Notes: generated by a model from the sequence alone, not told the origin. A stretch of DNA of 64,000 nt from Bacillus sp. Marseille-Q1617 (GCF_903645295.1 NZ_CAHJXM010000003.1:248001-312000), one strand, 5' to 3'. Shown: positions 8,775 to 18,759, numbered from the stretch's first letter. Made by a program: numbers and translations.

Positions 8775-10586
8775 GTGTCTGATAGGATCCCTGAAGAAAC
8801 AATAAATAAAATATTATCTTCTACGGATATCGTAGATGTTGTCAGTGATTATGTACAATTGAAAAAACAAGGGCGTAATTATTTTGGCCTGTGTCCTTTT
8901 CATGGAGAAAACACTCCATCATTCTCCGTATCGCCTGACAAGCAGATTTTTCATTGTTTTGGCTGCGGAGCAGGAGGCAATGCTTTTACATTCTTAATGG
9001 ATGTCGACGGCCTATCTTTCATAGAGGCAGCACAGAAGCTTGGAAGTAAAATTGGAGAAGAGATTGCTGTCTCCACGACTTCAAGTGCACAAGAAGCGCC
9101 TCCACAGGAAGATGAGAAGCAAATGCTTCAGGCTCATGAGCTATTAAGTAAATTTTACCATCATCTCCTCCTAAACACAAAGGAGGGTCAGGAAGCCCTT
9201 GAATACTTACTTTCCAGGGGATTTACGACCGAGAGTATCAGTAAGTTCCAGATTGGCTGGTCCTTGCCGAGCTGGGATTTCACTGTGAAGTTCCTGCAAA
9301 AACGCGGGTACTCCCTTGAATTGATGGAAGCGGCCGGATTGTTGGTAAGAAGGGAAAGAGACCAATCGTTTCTCGATCGTTTCAGGGGCAGAATCATGTT
9401 CCCCATTACTGATCCGAAAGGGAAGGTAGTCGCGTTTTCAGGAAGAAGCCTTCACTCCGATGATGAACCCAAATATTTAAATAGTCCTGAAACCAAGATA
9501 TTTTATAAAAGCCGCATTCTTTACAATTATCATGAGTCCAGGACGCTTATTAGAAGAAAGCAGCAAGTAATCCTATTTGAAGGCTTCGCCGACGTGATAT
9601 CCGCAAGCTCGGCATCTGTTGAAAATGGAGTGGCCACGATGGGTACTTCATTGACTGAAGGACAAATAGGATTGATCAAGCGCTTGACCGATTCCGTTGT
9701 CATCTGCTATGACGGTGATTCGGCAGGTGTGGAAGCCGCCTTCAGAGCGGGTAATATGCTTCTTAACCATCATTTATCCATCCGCGTGGCTATGTTACCC
9801 GAACGATTGGACCCTGATGACTACATCTCCAAGTATGGCGAGGAAAAGTTTCAACAGGATGTAATAGGGGCCAGCTTGACGTTTATGGCATTTAAGCTGC
9901 GGTATTATAAGCTGAATAAAAATTTGAATGATGAAGGAGACCGCCTTCAGTATATAGAAGACATACTTAAGGAAATTACCCGGTTGGGCAATGCGGTTGA
10001 AAGGGACTATTATATCAGGTACCTGGCAGACGAATTTGATGTTTCCTTGGATGCTCTGCAGCAGCAGCTTGCTGAAGTCGATGGGACGCTGAAAGGAAAG
10101 TCAAAACCTGCTAAACAAGCTCCCCCGCCTAAACCGCATCTTCCAAGGGTGCAGGCTAAATTGCTGCCTGCATATCAAACGGCAGAAAGACGGCTCATTG
10201 CCTATATGCTGAAAGATCCAAACACAGCATATAAGGTCCAGGACTGGCTTGCAGGAACCCACCTTAATATTGATGAACATCAAGCTATCATTACTTATTT
10301 ATTCGGTTATTACGAGGAAGGGATGCCTCCCGGGGCCAGTTCTTTCATAGGATATCTGCCGGATGAAAGACTTCGGAGGATCGTTACAGAAATAGAAATG
10401 ATGTCCATCAGTGATGAATGCACGGATCAAGAGCTGCTGGATTATGTCCAATCCGTTTTAAAACATCAAAAGATGTTGAAGATAAAAGAAAAAGAATCAG
10501 AAAGAAAAGAAGCACAAAGGCAAAATGATTTTCGTAAAGAAGCTCAAATAGCAATGGAAATCTTACAGCTGCGTAAGTCTCTATAA
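8775..10586 (+). CDS. dnaG: DNA primase DnaG
   Basis: Synthesises RNA primers for replication and binds the replicative helicase through its C-terminus. The CHC2 zinc-binding domain shows C40, H43, C61 and C64. The TOPRIM core (about 260-345) holds the acidic motifs EGFADV and DGDSAG. A C-terminal helicase-interaction region follows (about 450-603). Length 603 is normal. The GTG start at 8775 follows AGGTGAT by about 5 bases. It is the middle gene of the yqxD-dnaG-sigA operon. Confidence 0.97.
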   Translation: MSDRIPEETINKILSSTDIVDVVSDYVQLKKQGRNYFGLCPFHGENTPSFSVSPDKQIFHCFGCGAGGNAFTFLMDVDGLSFIEAAQKLGSKIGEEIAVSTTSSAQEAPPQEDEKQMLQAHELLSKFYHHLLLNTKEGQEALEYLLSRGFTTESISKFQIGWSLPSWDFTVKFLQKRGYSLELMEAAGLLVRRERDQSFLDRFRGRIMFPITDPKGKVVAFSGRSLHSDDEPKYLNSPETKIFYKSRILYNYHESRTLIRRKQQVILFEGFADVISASSASVENGVATMGTSLTEGQIGLIKRLTDSVVICYDGDSAGVEAAFRAGNMLLNHHLSIRVAMLPERLDPDDYISKYGEEKFQQDVIGASLTFMAFKLRYYKLNKNLNDEGDRLQYIEDILKEITRLGNAVERDYYIRYLADEFDVSLDALQQQLAEVDGTLKGKSKPAKQAPPPKPHLPRVQAKLLPAYQTAERRLIAYMLKDPNTAYKVQDWLAGTHLNIDEHQAIITYLFGYYEEGMPPGASSFIGYLPDERLRRIVTEIEMMSISDECTDQELLDYVQSVLKHQKMLKIKEKESERKEAQRQNDFRKEAQIAMEILQLRKSL

Positions 10587-10621
10587 AGTTTTGTTCAAGG
10601 AAGTTGGAAGGAGGGGAACAC

Positions 10622-11752
10622 ATGGCTGAAAAGTCCGCGCGTTCCAAACAAATTGCGTCAGAATTATCCGTTGATCAGGTGAAAGAATTTTTAGTAAACC
10701 AAGGGAAGAAAAGAGGCGTCCTTACTTATGAGGATATTGCCGATAAACTATCCGGTTTTGAGTTGGATTCAGACCAGATGGATGAGTTCTACGAACATTT
10801 AGGTGAGCAGGGTGTCGAAATCATCAACGAAAATGAAGAAGATGACGATCCCGGTGCCAATGAGCTGGAAAAAGAAGAGGAAGAAGAATTTAATTTAAAT
10901 GACTTGAGCGTTCCTCCTGGAGTTAAGATAAATGACCCCGTAAGAATGTACCTGAAGGAAATCGGAAGAGTCGATCTTTTATCAGCAGAAGAAGAAATCA
11001 ATCTTGCAAAAAGAATTGAAGATGGCGATGAGGAAGCTAAACGCCGCCTGGCAGAAGCTAACCTTCGTCTTGTAGTCAGCATCGCAAAAAGATACGTAGG
11101 CCGTGGAATGCTGTTCCTTGATCTGATTCAGGAAGGTAATATGGGTCTGATTAAAGCGGTAGAAAAATTTGATTACCGCAAAGGCTACAAATTCAGTACG
11201 TATGCTACATGGTGGATCCGTCAGGCAATCACCCGTGCCATTGCAGACCAGGCAAGGACCATCCGTATACCGGTCCATATGGTCGAAACGATCAACAAAT
11301 TGATCCGGGTACAAAGACAACTGTTACAAGATCTCGGCCGTGAGCCTTCACCAGAGGAAATTGCGGAAGAAATGGACCTTACACCTGAAAAAGTAAGGGA
11401 AATTTTAAAGATAGCCCAAGAGCCTGTGTCACTTGAAACACCGATTGGTGAAGAAGATGATTCACATCTTGGAGATTTCATTGAAGATGCAGAAGCGCAG
11501 TCTCCTTCAGAGCATGCCGCTTATGAATTATTGAAAGAACAATTGGAAGACGTTCTTGATACTCTTACAGACCGTGAAGAGAATGTCCTCCGTTTACGAT
11601 TCGGACTGGACGATGGCAGAACCCGTACACTCGAGGAAGTTGGAAAAGTATTCGGTGTAACGCGTGAACGTATCCGTCAGATTGAAGCGAAAGCACTGCG
11701 CAAATTGCGTCACCCAAGCCGCAGTAAACGACTCAAGGATTTCTTGGAATAG
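10622..11752 (+). CDS. sigA: primary sigma factor SigA (RpoD)
   Basis: The housekeeping sigma-70 factor. Region 1.1 is the acidic N-terminal third. Region 2 has the -10-binding [10 protein letters not shown], region 3 follows, and region 4 carries the [24 protein letters not shown]. Length 376 is close to B. subtilis SigA (371). I chose the ATG at 10622, 8 bases after GGAAGGAGGGG; an in-frame TTG at 10604 lies upstream of that ribosome binding site. It is the last gene before a strong terminator. Confidence 0.98.
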   Translation: MAEKSARSKQIASELSVDQVKEFLVNQGKKRGVLTYEDIADKLSGFELDSDQMDEFYEHLGEQGVEIINENEEDDDPGANELEKEEEEEFNLNDLSVPPGVKINDPVRMYLKEIGRVDLLSAEEEINLAKRIEDGDEEAKRRLAEANLRLVVSIAKRYVGRGMLFLDLIQEGNMGLIKAVEKFDYRKGYKFSTYATWWIRQAITRAIADQARTIRIPVHMVETINKLIRVQRQLLQDLGREPSPEEIAEEMDLTPEKVREILKIAQEPVSLETPIGEEDDSHLGDFIEDAEAQSPSEHAAYELLKEQLEDVLDTLTDREENVLRLRFGLDDGRTRTLEEVGKVFGVTRERIRQIEAKALRKLRHPSRSKRLKDFLE

Positions 11753-11762
11753 GATGATCAGG

Positions 11763-11794
11763 CCTCTATCATTTATATGATAGAGGTTTTTTTC
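11763..11794 (+). terminator. terminator after sigA
   Basis: A perfect 10-bp stem, CCTCTATCAT with ATGATAGAGG, has a TTAT loop and is followed by seven T. Confidence 0.92.
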
Positions 11795-11867
11795 TTGAAA
11801 TTTAAAGGGATTATCCCGAGTACTGACGAATTAAAAAGAAGGATCAATTTCAGAAAGTGAGAGCATT

Positions 11868-12410
11868 ATGTCTAAATCTACACACAGCAGACAAGCTGTG
11901 ATCATAAACGAAATCAAATTTTGGAAGCAGAATAACATGCTTCCGGACCAATATTGCGACTATTTACTGGCACTCTATAGCAAAGGTGAAGAAAATCTTT
12001 CGAATCCATTTCCTGAAAAAGGAAAATTTCAGCCATATTACATGACCATTCTGCTTTCTTCAGTCGCTATGTTCATTTCATTATTTGTCATTTATTTTAC
12101 TGAATTGTCAGTCGTTTTGCAAACAGCGATTTTGACAGGTTTTGTCGTATTACTAATGGGATCGGGAATTTATTATACTAAGAAAAAAGTTTCTACTGTA
12201 TTTTTCTTGATAGCAGCAGCTTTCATCATTCTTCTTTTATCCATCAGCATAGTGGAAGAGGTTTTTGATGGTTCCCCATTCATTTCATATGCCGCCTTGT
12301 TTTTGAATTGTATTTTATGGCTTGCACTCGGATTGAAACGCAGGCTGATCTATTTTACATTATCTGGATCCATTGGCGGCCTATTATTGGTAATCTCTAT
12401 ATTGCAATAA
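11868..12410 (+). CDS. hypothetical membrane protein with about five helices
   Basis: Not recognised. The 180-residue protein has a soluble N-terminus of about 52 residues with EIKFWKQNNMLP and YCDYLLALY. Five hydrophobic segments follow (about 57-77, 79-102, 108-128, 136-155 and 159-179). No catalytic motif is visible. The ATG follows GAAAGTGAGAG, and the gene stands alone between the sigA terminator and the promoter of the acyl-CoA dehydrogenase. The N-terminal pattern recalls DUF2157-like membrane proteins, but I cannot confirm this. Confidence 0.8.
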   Translation: MSKSTHSRQAVIINEIKFWKQNNMLPDQYCDYLLALYSKGEENLSNPFPEKGKFQPYYMTILLSSVAMFISLFVIYFTELSVVLQTAILTGFVVLLMGSGIYYTKKKVSTVFFLIAAAFIILLLSISIVEEVFDGSPFISYAALFLNCILWLALGLKRRLIYFTLSGSIGGLLLVISILQ

Positions 12411-12438
12411 CTTCTGAATTTTAAAAAGTTTTTTAAAG

Positions 12439-12468
12439 TTGAGAAAATTCACCTTTCCCTTTTATAAT
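12439..12468 (+). promoter_or_regulatory. SigA-type promoter before the acyl-CoA dehydrogenase gene
   Basis: TTGAGA, 18 bases, then TATAAT, about 100 bases upstream of the start codon. Confidence 0.6.
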
Positions 12469-12517
12469 AGGAATGAGAGCGCATTCATAGAAATGTTGAT
12501 AGGCTTTCACGATTAAA

Positions 12518-12539
12518 AAGTCTGAACCGTTTCAGGCTT
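12518..12539 (+). other. leader hairpin before the acyl-CoA dehydrogenase gene
   Basis: AAGTCTGAA pairs with TTCAGGCTT (one G-U pair) around a CCGT loop, between the promoter and the start codon. The following T run is poor, so it may only stabilise the mRNA. Confidence 0.3.
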
Positions 12540-12571
12540 TCATTCATCAAGTTAAAACAAGGGGGATAAGG

Positions 12572-13717
12572 ATGAATTTTGACTTAACACAAGAACAGGC
12601 AATGATTAAAAAAACGATCAGGGAATTTGCAGAGGAGGAAGTCGCTCCGGGTGCTTTGGACAGGGATCGAACAAAAGAATTTCCTAAAGAAATCTTTAAA
12701 AAGCTTTCTGATTTAGGAATGATGGGTCTGCCGTTTCCTGAAGAGTACGGAGGAGCAGGTGCCGATACGGTCAGTTTTGCGATTGTGACGGAAGAATTGA
12801 GCAGGGCATGTGCATCTACAGGAATCACATATTCCGCTCACATTTCTTTAGGTGGCGCACCAATCAATTTATTCGGGACCCATGAACAAAAGGAAAAGTA
12901 CCTTACGCCGATTTGTACAGGAGAATCGTTCGGTGCTTTCGGATTGACAGAACCTAATGCAGGGTCCGATGCGGGAGGGACACAGACCACTGCAGAAGAT
13001 AAAGGCGATACATGGGTGATCAATGGAAACAAGTGTTATATCACGAATGCAAGCTATGCTGACCATTTAGCTCTGACTGCGATCACAGGAAGAGAAAATG
13101 GGAAGAAAGAGATAAGTGCGATCATCGCCCCTACCAAAGCAAAAGGATTCACTGTGATTGATAACTACGAAAAAATGGGGCTGCACTCTTCGAACACAAC
13201 TGAATTGGTGCTTGAAGATGTCGAAGTGCCGAAAGAAAACCTGCTTGGTAAACGCGGGGAAGGATTCAAGCAATTCCTTGTCACCCTGGACGGAGGGCGT
13301 ATCGGCATTGGAGCCATGGCTGTAGGTGTCGCCCAGGCTGCGTTCGAGAAAGCTCTTCAATACTCCAAGGAAAGAAAGCAGTTTGGCAAGACACTGTCAG
13401 AATTCCAGGTCACTCAGTTCAAGCTTGCAGATATGGCAATGAAGATCGAACTTGCCAGGAACATGGTTCACAAAGCTGCCTGGCTTAAAGATCAAGGCAG
13501 ACCTTTCTCGAAAGAAGCGTCCATGTGTAAGCTGTATGCTTCTGAAATCAGCATGGAAGTAGCAGATGAAGCCATTCAGATCCATGGAGGATACGGCTAC
13601 ATGAAAGAATACCACGTGGAAAGATACCTGCGTGACGCCAAACTTCTCGAAATCGGCGAAGGAACCTCTGAGGTACAACGTATGGTCATCTCCCGTCTCA
13701 TCGGGGTAAATAATTAA
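12572..13717 (+). CDS. short-chain-type acyl-CoA dehydrogenase
   Basis: An FAD enzyme that makes the alpha,beta double bond in acyl-CoA and passes electrons to ETF. Its order is an N-terminal helical domain, a beta domain with the FAD-binding GLTEPNAGSDAGG, and a C-terminal helical domain with QIHGGYGYMKEY. The catalytic base is E363 in EGTSEVQR. Length 381 is typical for butyryl/short-chain enzymes. The ATG follows AAGGGGGAT. It stands alone, with its own promoter and terminator, so the pathway (fatty acid or branched-chain amino acid degradation) cannot be fixed from context. Confidence 0.93.
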   Translation: MNFDLTQEQAMIKKTIREFAEEEVAPGALDRDRTKEFPKEIFKKLSDLGMMGLPFPEEYGGAGADTVSFAIVTEELSRACASTGITYSAHISLGGAPINLFGTHEQKEKYLTPICTGESFGAFGLTEPNAGSDAGGTQTTAEDKGDTWVINGNKCYITNASYADHLALTAITGRENGKKEISAIIAPTKAKGFTVIDNYEKMGLHSSNTTELVLEDVEVPKENLLGKRGEGFKQFLVTLDGGRIGIGAMAVGVAQAAFEKALQYSKERKQFGKTLSEFQVTQFKLADMAMKIELARNMVHKAAWLKDQGRPFSKEASMCKLYASEISMEVADEAIQIHGGYGYMKEYHVERYLRDAKLLEIGEGTSEVQRMVISRLIGVNN

Positions 13718-13728
13718 TATTTGATTAG

Positions 13729-13768
13729 AAGAGCTTTCAGGCTGCGTACCTGCACCTGAAAGCTCTTT
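13729..13768 (+). terminator. terminator after the acyl-CoA dehydrogenase gene
   Basis: AAGAGCTTTCAGG pairs with CCTGAAAGCTCTT, followed by TTGTATTTTT. Confidence 0.85.
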
Positions 13769-13851
13769 GTATTTTTAAGATATTATTAATGGAAACAATT
13801 TGTTTCTAACAAAAAAGATAGTTTGATAATCATGTTAAATAATCCTGAGTG

Positions 13852-14107
13852 TATTGGAGCGGAAGGCACTTGACTCCGACGGGATGTAGAGGAAAGGTCG
13901 AGACTTGTCCAGCTCTGGCGGCTAGCCCCTCGAGGTCATAAGCTAAATGGTCCATGAAGGCAAAATAACGCCTCCACGGCCCATTCATCTTATGCTTGTC
14001 GGGGCTGAGCGAGCCGCCTCCGCTCTTCCACCCGCAGGAGCGCAGCGACGAGGAGGCTCGACTTCCTCCCCGGGGAATCTTGTGCCTGCAGCGGAAAGGA
14101 ACGGTCC
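13852..14107. repeat. dispersed intergenic repeat, copy 1, interrupted by a second element
   Basis: The outer element has TATTGGAGCGGAAGGCAC on the left and CTTGTGCCTGCAGCGG on the right, with the pair GAGGAAAGGTCGAG / CTCGACTTCCTC inside, so the transcript would fold strongly. Right and left parts match copies at 33673 and 54987. Between GAGAC (13900-13904) and CCCGCAGG (14031) a 126-base segment is inserted. It makes up much of the 584-base gap between the acyl-CoA dehydrogenase and cccA genes. Confidence 0.85.
13905..14030. repeat. nested hairpin element inside repeat copy 1
   Basis: A long imperfect hairpin. GGCGGCT (13917) pairs with AGCCGCC (14012), AGCCCC (13924) with GGGGCT (14001), and CATAAG (13937) with CTTATG (13989). 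A further AGGC/GCCT helix lies in the apical part. It resembles a hairpin repeat I remember from many Bacillus chromosomes (opening GTCCAGCTC..GGCG, ending CCGCT.TTC). No coding sequence. Confidence 0.7.
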
Positions 14108-14301
14108 AGGTTTCAACAGCTCTGATGTCTATGGATATAATTGATTGAAGAACAATCGACAAAAATACAAACAAATGTGTCTAATTTGTGAGAAAGATGG
14201 AAAAGTTAATCTATAGGACTTTTCCTTTGTCGCTTTTTAAAGTAAAATATAAGTTGTTTACTAGCACTATTTTGGATGTTGTACATAAAGGAGGTTAAAT
14301 C

Positions 14302-14673
14302 ATGAATCGTAATCCAATTATTCCATTCATTCTGATCATGGCTATGGGGATCGGCCTTGTATTCTTCATGTCTTTAGAAGGCCTGAACAATGCTGATGAG
14401 AAAGCGAAAGAAGCAGAACACGGGGAAAAAGGCGGTAAGGAAGAGCAGGCTTCAAGCGGCGAGTTTGATCCTGAGCAAACTTACAAAGACAACTGTCTAT
14501 CTTGTCACGGTGCCAACTACGAAGGCGGCATGGGTCCGGCTCTTAAAGGTACAGACAAGTCTGTAGATGAGATCAAAGAAACCATTAAAAATGGTAAAGG
14601 CGCGATGCCTGCAGGCCTGGTTCAAGACGAAAATCTTGATGCAATGGCTGAATGGATCAAATCACTTAAATAA
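14302..14673 (+). CDS. cccA: membrane-anchored cytochrome c550
   Basis: A small c-type cytochrome that carries electrons on the outer face of the membrane. An uncleaved N-terminal helix (about residues 7-24) is followed by a charged linker and a class I haem domain. That domain has CLSCH (C65, C68, H69) and the likely Met ligand M102 in GAMPAGL. Length 123 matches B. subtilis CccA, and the position between sigA and trmK is the same. The ATG follows AAAGGAGG. Confidence 0.95.
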   Translation: MNRNPIIPFILIMAMGIGLVFFMSLEGLNNADEKAKEAEHGEKGGKEEQASSGEFDPEQTYKDNCLSCHGANYEGGMGPALKGTDKSVDEIKETIKNGKGAMPAGLVQDENLDAMAEWIKSLK

Positions 14674-14686
14674 TGTATACGCTTAA

Positions 14687-14723
14687 GAAGGTTCTTTGTC
14701 TAATGGGGCAAAGGACTTTTTTT
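14687..14723 (+). terminator. terminator after cccA
   Basis: AAGGTTCTTTGTC pairs with GGCAAAGGACTTT (with G-U pairs), followed by a T run. Confidence 0.75.
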
Positions 14724-14791
14724 ATTGGATAAAGTCAGATAGAATGAAAAACGTACATACTAAGTATCAAATCAACTAAAAAGGTGAAGAC

Positions 14792-15505
14792 ATGAATATT
14801 GAACAATTATCTAAACGTTTAGAAACAGTCGTTTCATATATCCCTGAAGGGTCAAAGATAGCAGATATAGGTTCCGATCACGCATATCTGCCGTGTTTCG
14901 CGGTACGAAAAGGAATTGCAGAGAGTGCCATTGCAGGAGAAGTGGTGAAAGGTCCCTACCTATCTGCCGAGAAGCAGGTGAAGGATGCCTGCCTGCAGGA
15001 TGTAATCGAAGTCAGACTCGGAAATGGGCTAGAAGTCATCGCTCCAGGAGAAGTGGACTGCATTACGATCGCGGGAATGGGCGGCGCCTTGATCGCCTCG
15101 ATTTTGGAAGAAGGCAAAGAGAAGCTTACGGGAGTGGGAAGGTTGATTCTTCAACCTAATGTAAGTGCCAAGTCAATTCGTATCTGGCTCCTTCAAAACG
15201 GCTGGGAACTGACAAATGAAGAAATCCTCGAAGAAGATGGAAAAGTGTATGAGATTTTGACAGCTGACAGGGGAGAACCGCAGCGTCCCTATTCCAAGGA
15301 GGAACTGCAAAAGGAACTTTTACTCGGTCCATTTTTAATGAAAACGAAAAATGCGGCTTTCAAAAAGAAATGGATGCAGGAGAGTGCACAGTGGAAAAAC
15401 ATCCTGTCTAACATGGAGAAAGCGGCACAAACAGAAGCATTGAATGAAAGAAAAACTGAATTAAAGAATAAAATTCAAATGGTTGAGGAGGTTCTTTCCA
15501 CATGA
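14792..15505 (+). CDS. trmK: tRNA (adenine-22-N1)-methyltransferase TrmK
   Basis: A SAM-dependent methyltransferase that makes m1A22 in tRNA. The SAM-binding motif I is ADIGSDHAYLP (about residues 24-34), and TIAGMGG follows near residue 93. A coiled C-terminal region (about 165-237) is typical. Length 237 matches the family. The ATG follows AAAGGTGAAG. The stop overlaps the start of yqfO (ATGA), so the two are translated together, as in B. subtilis (yqfN-yqfO). Confidence 0.94.
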   Translation: MNIEQLSKRLETVVSYIPEGSKIADIGSDHAYLPCFAVRKGIAESAIAGEVVKGPYLSAEKQVKDACLQDVIEVRLGNGLEVIAPGEVDCITIAGMGGALIASILEEGKEKLTGVGRLILQPNVSAKSIRIWLLQNGWELTNEEILEEDGKVYEILTADRGEPQRPYSKEELQKELLLGPFLMKTKNAAFKKKWMQESAQWKNILSNMEKAAQTEALNERKTELKNKIQMVEEVLST

Positions 15506-16620
15506 AAACGGTAAATGGACATCAAATCATTCAACTCTTTGAAGAGTTTTCACCTAAACACCTGGCTGAAGATGGCGACCCCATCGGTCTGCAAATCGGT
15601 AAACTGAATGAAAAAGTGGAAAACGTTATGATTACGTTGGATGTCCTTGAAAACGTGGTAGACGAAGCAATCAAGAATAATGTCAAATTAATCATTGCGC
15701 ACCACCCGCCTCTTTTCAGGCCGATTAAGTCACTTCACACTGATACTTATCAGGGGAGAATGATTGAGAAACTGATCAAGAATGACATTGCAGTGTATGC
15801 TGCCCATACTAATCTTGATGTTGCTTCAGGAGGAGTGAATGATCTTCTGGCTGAAGCCCTGAACCTTCAAGAAACTTCTGTTTTACTTCCGACCTACTCA
15901 GAACAGCTTAGGAAGCTTGTCGTTTATGTACCGAAGGAAAACAGTGAAGAGCTGCGGGAAGCATTAGGCAGGGCAGGTGCCGGCCATATCGGCAATTACT
16001 CACACTGCAGTTTTTCAACAGAGGGAAAGGGAAGGTTTTTACCAGGAGACAAATCGCATCCTCATATCGGTCAGAAAGGGAAGCTTGAGGAGGTGGCAGA
16101 AGAAAAAATCGAAACCATCTATCCGCGTTCCCTTGAGAAAAAAGTGGTGAAAGCGATGTTCACCCATCATCCGTACGAAGAAGTGGCCTATGATCTCTAT
16201 ACTCTTGAAAACCAAGGGGACCCTTTGGGACTTGGGAGGATTGGAAAGCTTCAGGAAGAAGTCTCACTGAAAGATTTTGCGGCCACTGTAAAAAAGACCT
16301 TCAGCATGGACGGAATCCGGGTGATCGGAGACATGGATGCGAAAGTCAGGAAAGTTGCAGTTCTTGGAGGGGACGGAAATAAATTTATATCAGCTGCCAA
16401 AAGACAGGGGGCAGATGCATTTGTTTCTGGTGATATCTACTATCACACCGCACATGATGCAATGATGATGGGGCTAAATGTGGTGGATGCAGGCCATCAT
16501 ATCGAAAAAGTGATGAAGGATGGCGTGGCAAAATATTTAGCAGAAAAATGTGCGGAAAAAGGGTATATCGTCAATATATTCTCTTCAAAGTCGGATACAA
16601 ATCCATTTACTTTTATGTAA
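15502..16620 (+). CDS. yqfO: NIF3-family protein YqfO (GTP cyclohydrolase I type 2 homologue)
   Basis: A NIF3-family dinuclear metal protein. The metal ligands can be seen in AHHPPLF and AHTNLDVA in the N-terminal half and in HHIEKV near the C-terminus. The middle (about residues 125-230) is the PII/CutA-like insertion found in the long Bacillus forms. Length 372 matches. Some family members have GTP cyclohydrolase activity, but the physiological role in Bacillus is not settled. It overlaps trmK by 4 bases. Confidence 0.9.
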   Translation: MKTVNGHQIIQLFEEFSPKHLAEDGDPIGLQIGKLNEKVENVMITLDVLENVVDEAIKNNVKLIIAHHPPLFRPIKSLHTDTYQGRMIEKLIKNDIAVYAAHTNLDVASGGVNDLLAEALNLQETSVLLPTYSEQLRKLVVYVPKENSEELREALGRAGAGHIGNYSHCSFSTEGKGRFLPGDKSHPHIGQKGKLEEVAEEKIETIYPRSLEKKVVKAMFTHHPYEEVAYDLYTLENQGDPLGLGRIGKLQEEVSLKDFAATVKKTFSMDGIRVIGDMDAKVRKVAVLGGDGNKFISAAKRQGADAFVSGDIYYHTAHDAMMMGLNVVDAGHHIEKVMKDGVAKYLAEKCAEKGYIVNIFSSKSDTNPFTFM

Positions 16621-16652
16621 TGATGGCTCAAGCGATTCGTCCCTTAAACAGA

Positions 16653-16684
16653 AAAAGCCCCGCTGGCGATTGCCACGGGGCTTT
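16653..16684. terminator. bidirectional terminator between yqfO and ispH
   Basis: AAAGCCCCG and CGGGGCTTT enclose TGGCGATTGCCA. The T run is best on the minus strand, so it mainly serves ispH. Confidence 0.85.
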
Positions 16685-16692
16685 ACATTCAT

Positions 16693-17643
16693 TTAACTTA
16701 ACTTGGTCTTCTTCACCTTTGGAAGGATTTTATTCAATGGGACATTGCGCTCCCTGGTCCAAGTCGTTTCATCTTCAGGGTCAAATTCCTGCAGGAACTT
16801 GATGACTTCCTTCACGATTGGAGTCGGGGTCGACGCACCTGCTGTGACCGCTGCGATTTTTGCCGATTTGATCCATTCGATGTCCAGCTCGCTGATGTCT
16901 GAGATCCTGTAGGCAGGAGTGCCTGCAATTTCTTTCGAGACCTGTGCAAGACGATTTGAGTTATTACTCTTAGGGTCTCCGACTACGATGAGGACATCTG
17001 CGTCGCCAGCCTGCTCAGCAACAGCTTCCTGACGCACTTGGGTAGCAAGGCAGATTTCCTTATGCAGCTCGACATGAGGGAACAATTCTTTTACTTTATC
17101 CATCGTATCCAAAACGTCCCATTGGCTCATGGTCGTCTGATTGGTCACAATGATTTTATCATTATCAATGGATAATTTTTCTACATCTTCGGCAGTTTCT
17201 ACAAGATGTACGATATCGGGAGCAACACCTACTGCACCTTCCGGCTCCGGGTGTCCTTTTTTACCGATGTAAATGACATCATACCCCTCGGCTTCCTTCG
17301 CACGGATGAGGTCATGTGTTTTTGTTACATCGGGACATGTGGCATCAAGCGTAACCAGCCCTTTTTTTCGGGCGATTTCCTTGACTTCAGGTGAGACACC
17401 GTGGGCGGTAAAGATGACCGTACCTTCATTAACCTGTTCGATGATCTCTTTTCTATTTTTTCCGTCCAGCGTAATGATGCCTTCTTCTTCAAACGCATCG
17501 GTGACGTGCTTGTTATGAACGATCATTCCTAAAATATAAATAGGACGAGGGAGCGATTTATCGAGTGCAGCGTTTCGGGCGATGACCATCGCATCCACTA
17601 CACCATAGCAATAGCCCCTCGGAGTTATCTTGATAATATCCAT
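16693..17643 (-). CDS. ispH: 4-hydroxy-3-methylbut-2-enyl diphosphate reductase IspH
   Basis: The last step of the MEP isoprenoid pathway: reduces HMBPP to IPP and DMAPP with a 4Fe-4S cluster. The conserved Cys are C12 (RGYCYG), the one in DATCPDV and the one in KEICLATQ; the catalytic Glu region TNQTTMSQW is present. Length 316 is typical of the Bacillus form. It works in the same pathway as ispG at 25812. The ATG follows AGGAGG at good spacing. It is monocistronic on the minus strand. Confidence 0.96.
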   Translation of the reverse strand: MDIIKITPRGYCYGVVDAMVIARNAALDKSLPRPIYILGMIVHNKHVTDAFEEEGIITLDGKNRKEIIEQVNEGTVIFTAHGVSPEVKEIARKKGLVTLDATCPDVTKTHDLIRAKEAEGYDVIYIGKKGHPEPEGAVGVAPDIVHLVETAEDVEKLSIDNDKIIVTNQTTMSQWDVLDTMDKVKELFPHVELHKEICLATQVRQEAVAEQAGDADVLIVVGDPKSNNSNRLAQVSKEIAGTPAYRISDISELDIEWIKSAKIAAVTAGASTPTPIVKEVIKFLQEFDPEDETTWTRERNVPLNKILPKVKKTKLS

Positions 17644-17757
17644 CTATGAAAATCCTCCTACATGGAAAAGGTTGTGACTCTATTATAAAGGAGAATGGGA
17701 TATCTGACAAAGAGTAGGGGCGGTTTGATTTTTACCCGCTGTCATAATCAAAAGAAA

Positions 17758-17789
17758 AAACCCCTGCAAAGTGGATACTTATAGGGGTT
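17758..17789 (-). terminator. terminator after yqfQ
   Basis: AACCCCT and AGGGGTT form the stem, with a run of six T on the minus strand. Confidence 0.75.
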
Positions 17790-17793
17790 CGGA

Positions 17794-18549
17794 TTAAATA
17801 TATAGTTTAGGCTTCGAACTTCCAGCAGGGGACTTTTTCTTTGGGCGCCGTACCTCGGCTTCTTCTTCAATAGCCACTTCTTTCTTCACTTTCCTTTTTT
17901 TCTTAGGCTCCTTTACGTCTGTTTCCTCTAGATCTGCCTCTAGTTCGTCTTCTTCGTTCTTTGCATCCCCTGAAGGAGATTCATCAGCCGATAGGTCCTT
18001 GAAACCGCGGTAAAGCTTCCACAGTGCTGGCAGGTTCTTTACCATCGGGCCATATTGCTGGATCATCGGACCGAATTGCTGGGCTGCATTCAGGACCTGT
18101 TGTGTATTGGAAAGAAAAGAGCTGATATTGCCTGGATTAAGTAAATTTCCGATGGTGGATGCCCCCGCTGCCGCACCTGGTCCACGTTCGAATCCAGGGG
18201 CGGCTCCTCTTGAATCGCCTCTGCTGAATTGTTCAAGAATGCCTCCTTGCTGATTACCTCTATCACCTTTCTTTAATAATTTCGCAAGGAGTCCGCCACC
18301 GCGTCCTTTTCTTCTGCCTCCGGGCATTCCTTGCATATTCATGGGGGCGGGGCCCTGTTCACCCATGAATCCGTTCATCTGCTGACCTATCTGAAATGGA
18401 GGAGCAGATGGTGATCTCATTCCGAACGGGTTTCTCATTTCACCCGGCTGCCTCAACCCGAATGGGCTTCTTCCTCCTTGTCGGGGCATCATTCCAAAGG
18501 GATTTCCCTGCTGTTGATTCTGCATTCTCATTCGTCCTCTAGGCGGCAT
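17794..18549 (-). CDS. yqfQ: YqfQ/VrrA-family protein
   Basis: Function unknown. The 251 residues are of low complexity. The N-terminal 110 are rich in Gly, Met, Gln, Pro and Arg with repeated PFG(M/L) units (NPFGM, SPFGL, NPFGM). A more ordered middle (about 125-185, FLSNTQQVLNAAQQFGPMIQQYGPMVKNLPALWKLYRG) follows. The last 70 residues alternate acidic and Lys-rich blocks and end in PKLYI. This matches the YqfQ family, which includes B. anthracis VrrA, known for variable-number repeats. It sits between ispH and the divergent cshB, as in other Bacillus. Confidence 0.85.
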   Translation of the reverse strand: MPPRGRMRMQNQQQGNPFGMMPRQGGRSPFGLRQPGEMRNPFGMRSPSAPPFQIGQQMNGFMGEQGPAPMNMQGMPGGRRKGRGGGLLAKLLKKGDRGNQQGGILEQFSRGDSRGAAPGFERGPGAAAGASTIGNLLNPGNISSFLSNTQQVLNAAQQFGPMIQQYGPMVKNLPALWKLYRGFKDLSADESPSGDAKNEEDELEADLEETDVKEPKKKRKVKKEVAIEEEAEVRRPKKKSPAGSSKPKLYI

Positions 18550-18759
18550 GCTGCCTGCCTCCTTTCACTGGATATTTCTTTGGTCATTATAGAGTATGCA
18601 AGTCGGGAAAAAAGGGTATTGGATCAAATCGGGCAAATCCCTATAAGTGTAACTAGATGTTTTGTCAAAAGTTTATTATAATGATTAGATGTTCTTTAAA
18701 AATAACGCCGACTACTTACGTTTAAATAAAAGGATATTAAAAATAAGGAGATGAAACAG

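Noticed and set aside
10789..11082. Long antisense frames within sigA and other conserved genes.
   Set aside because: They are shadows of the codon bias of the true genes and have no ribosome binding sites or family features.
18660..18690. TTGTCA ... TATAAT as the cshB promoter.
   Set aside because: The spacer is only 9 bases; no good -35 lies 17-18 bases upstream of the TATAAT.
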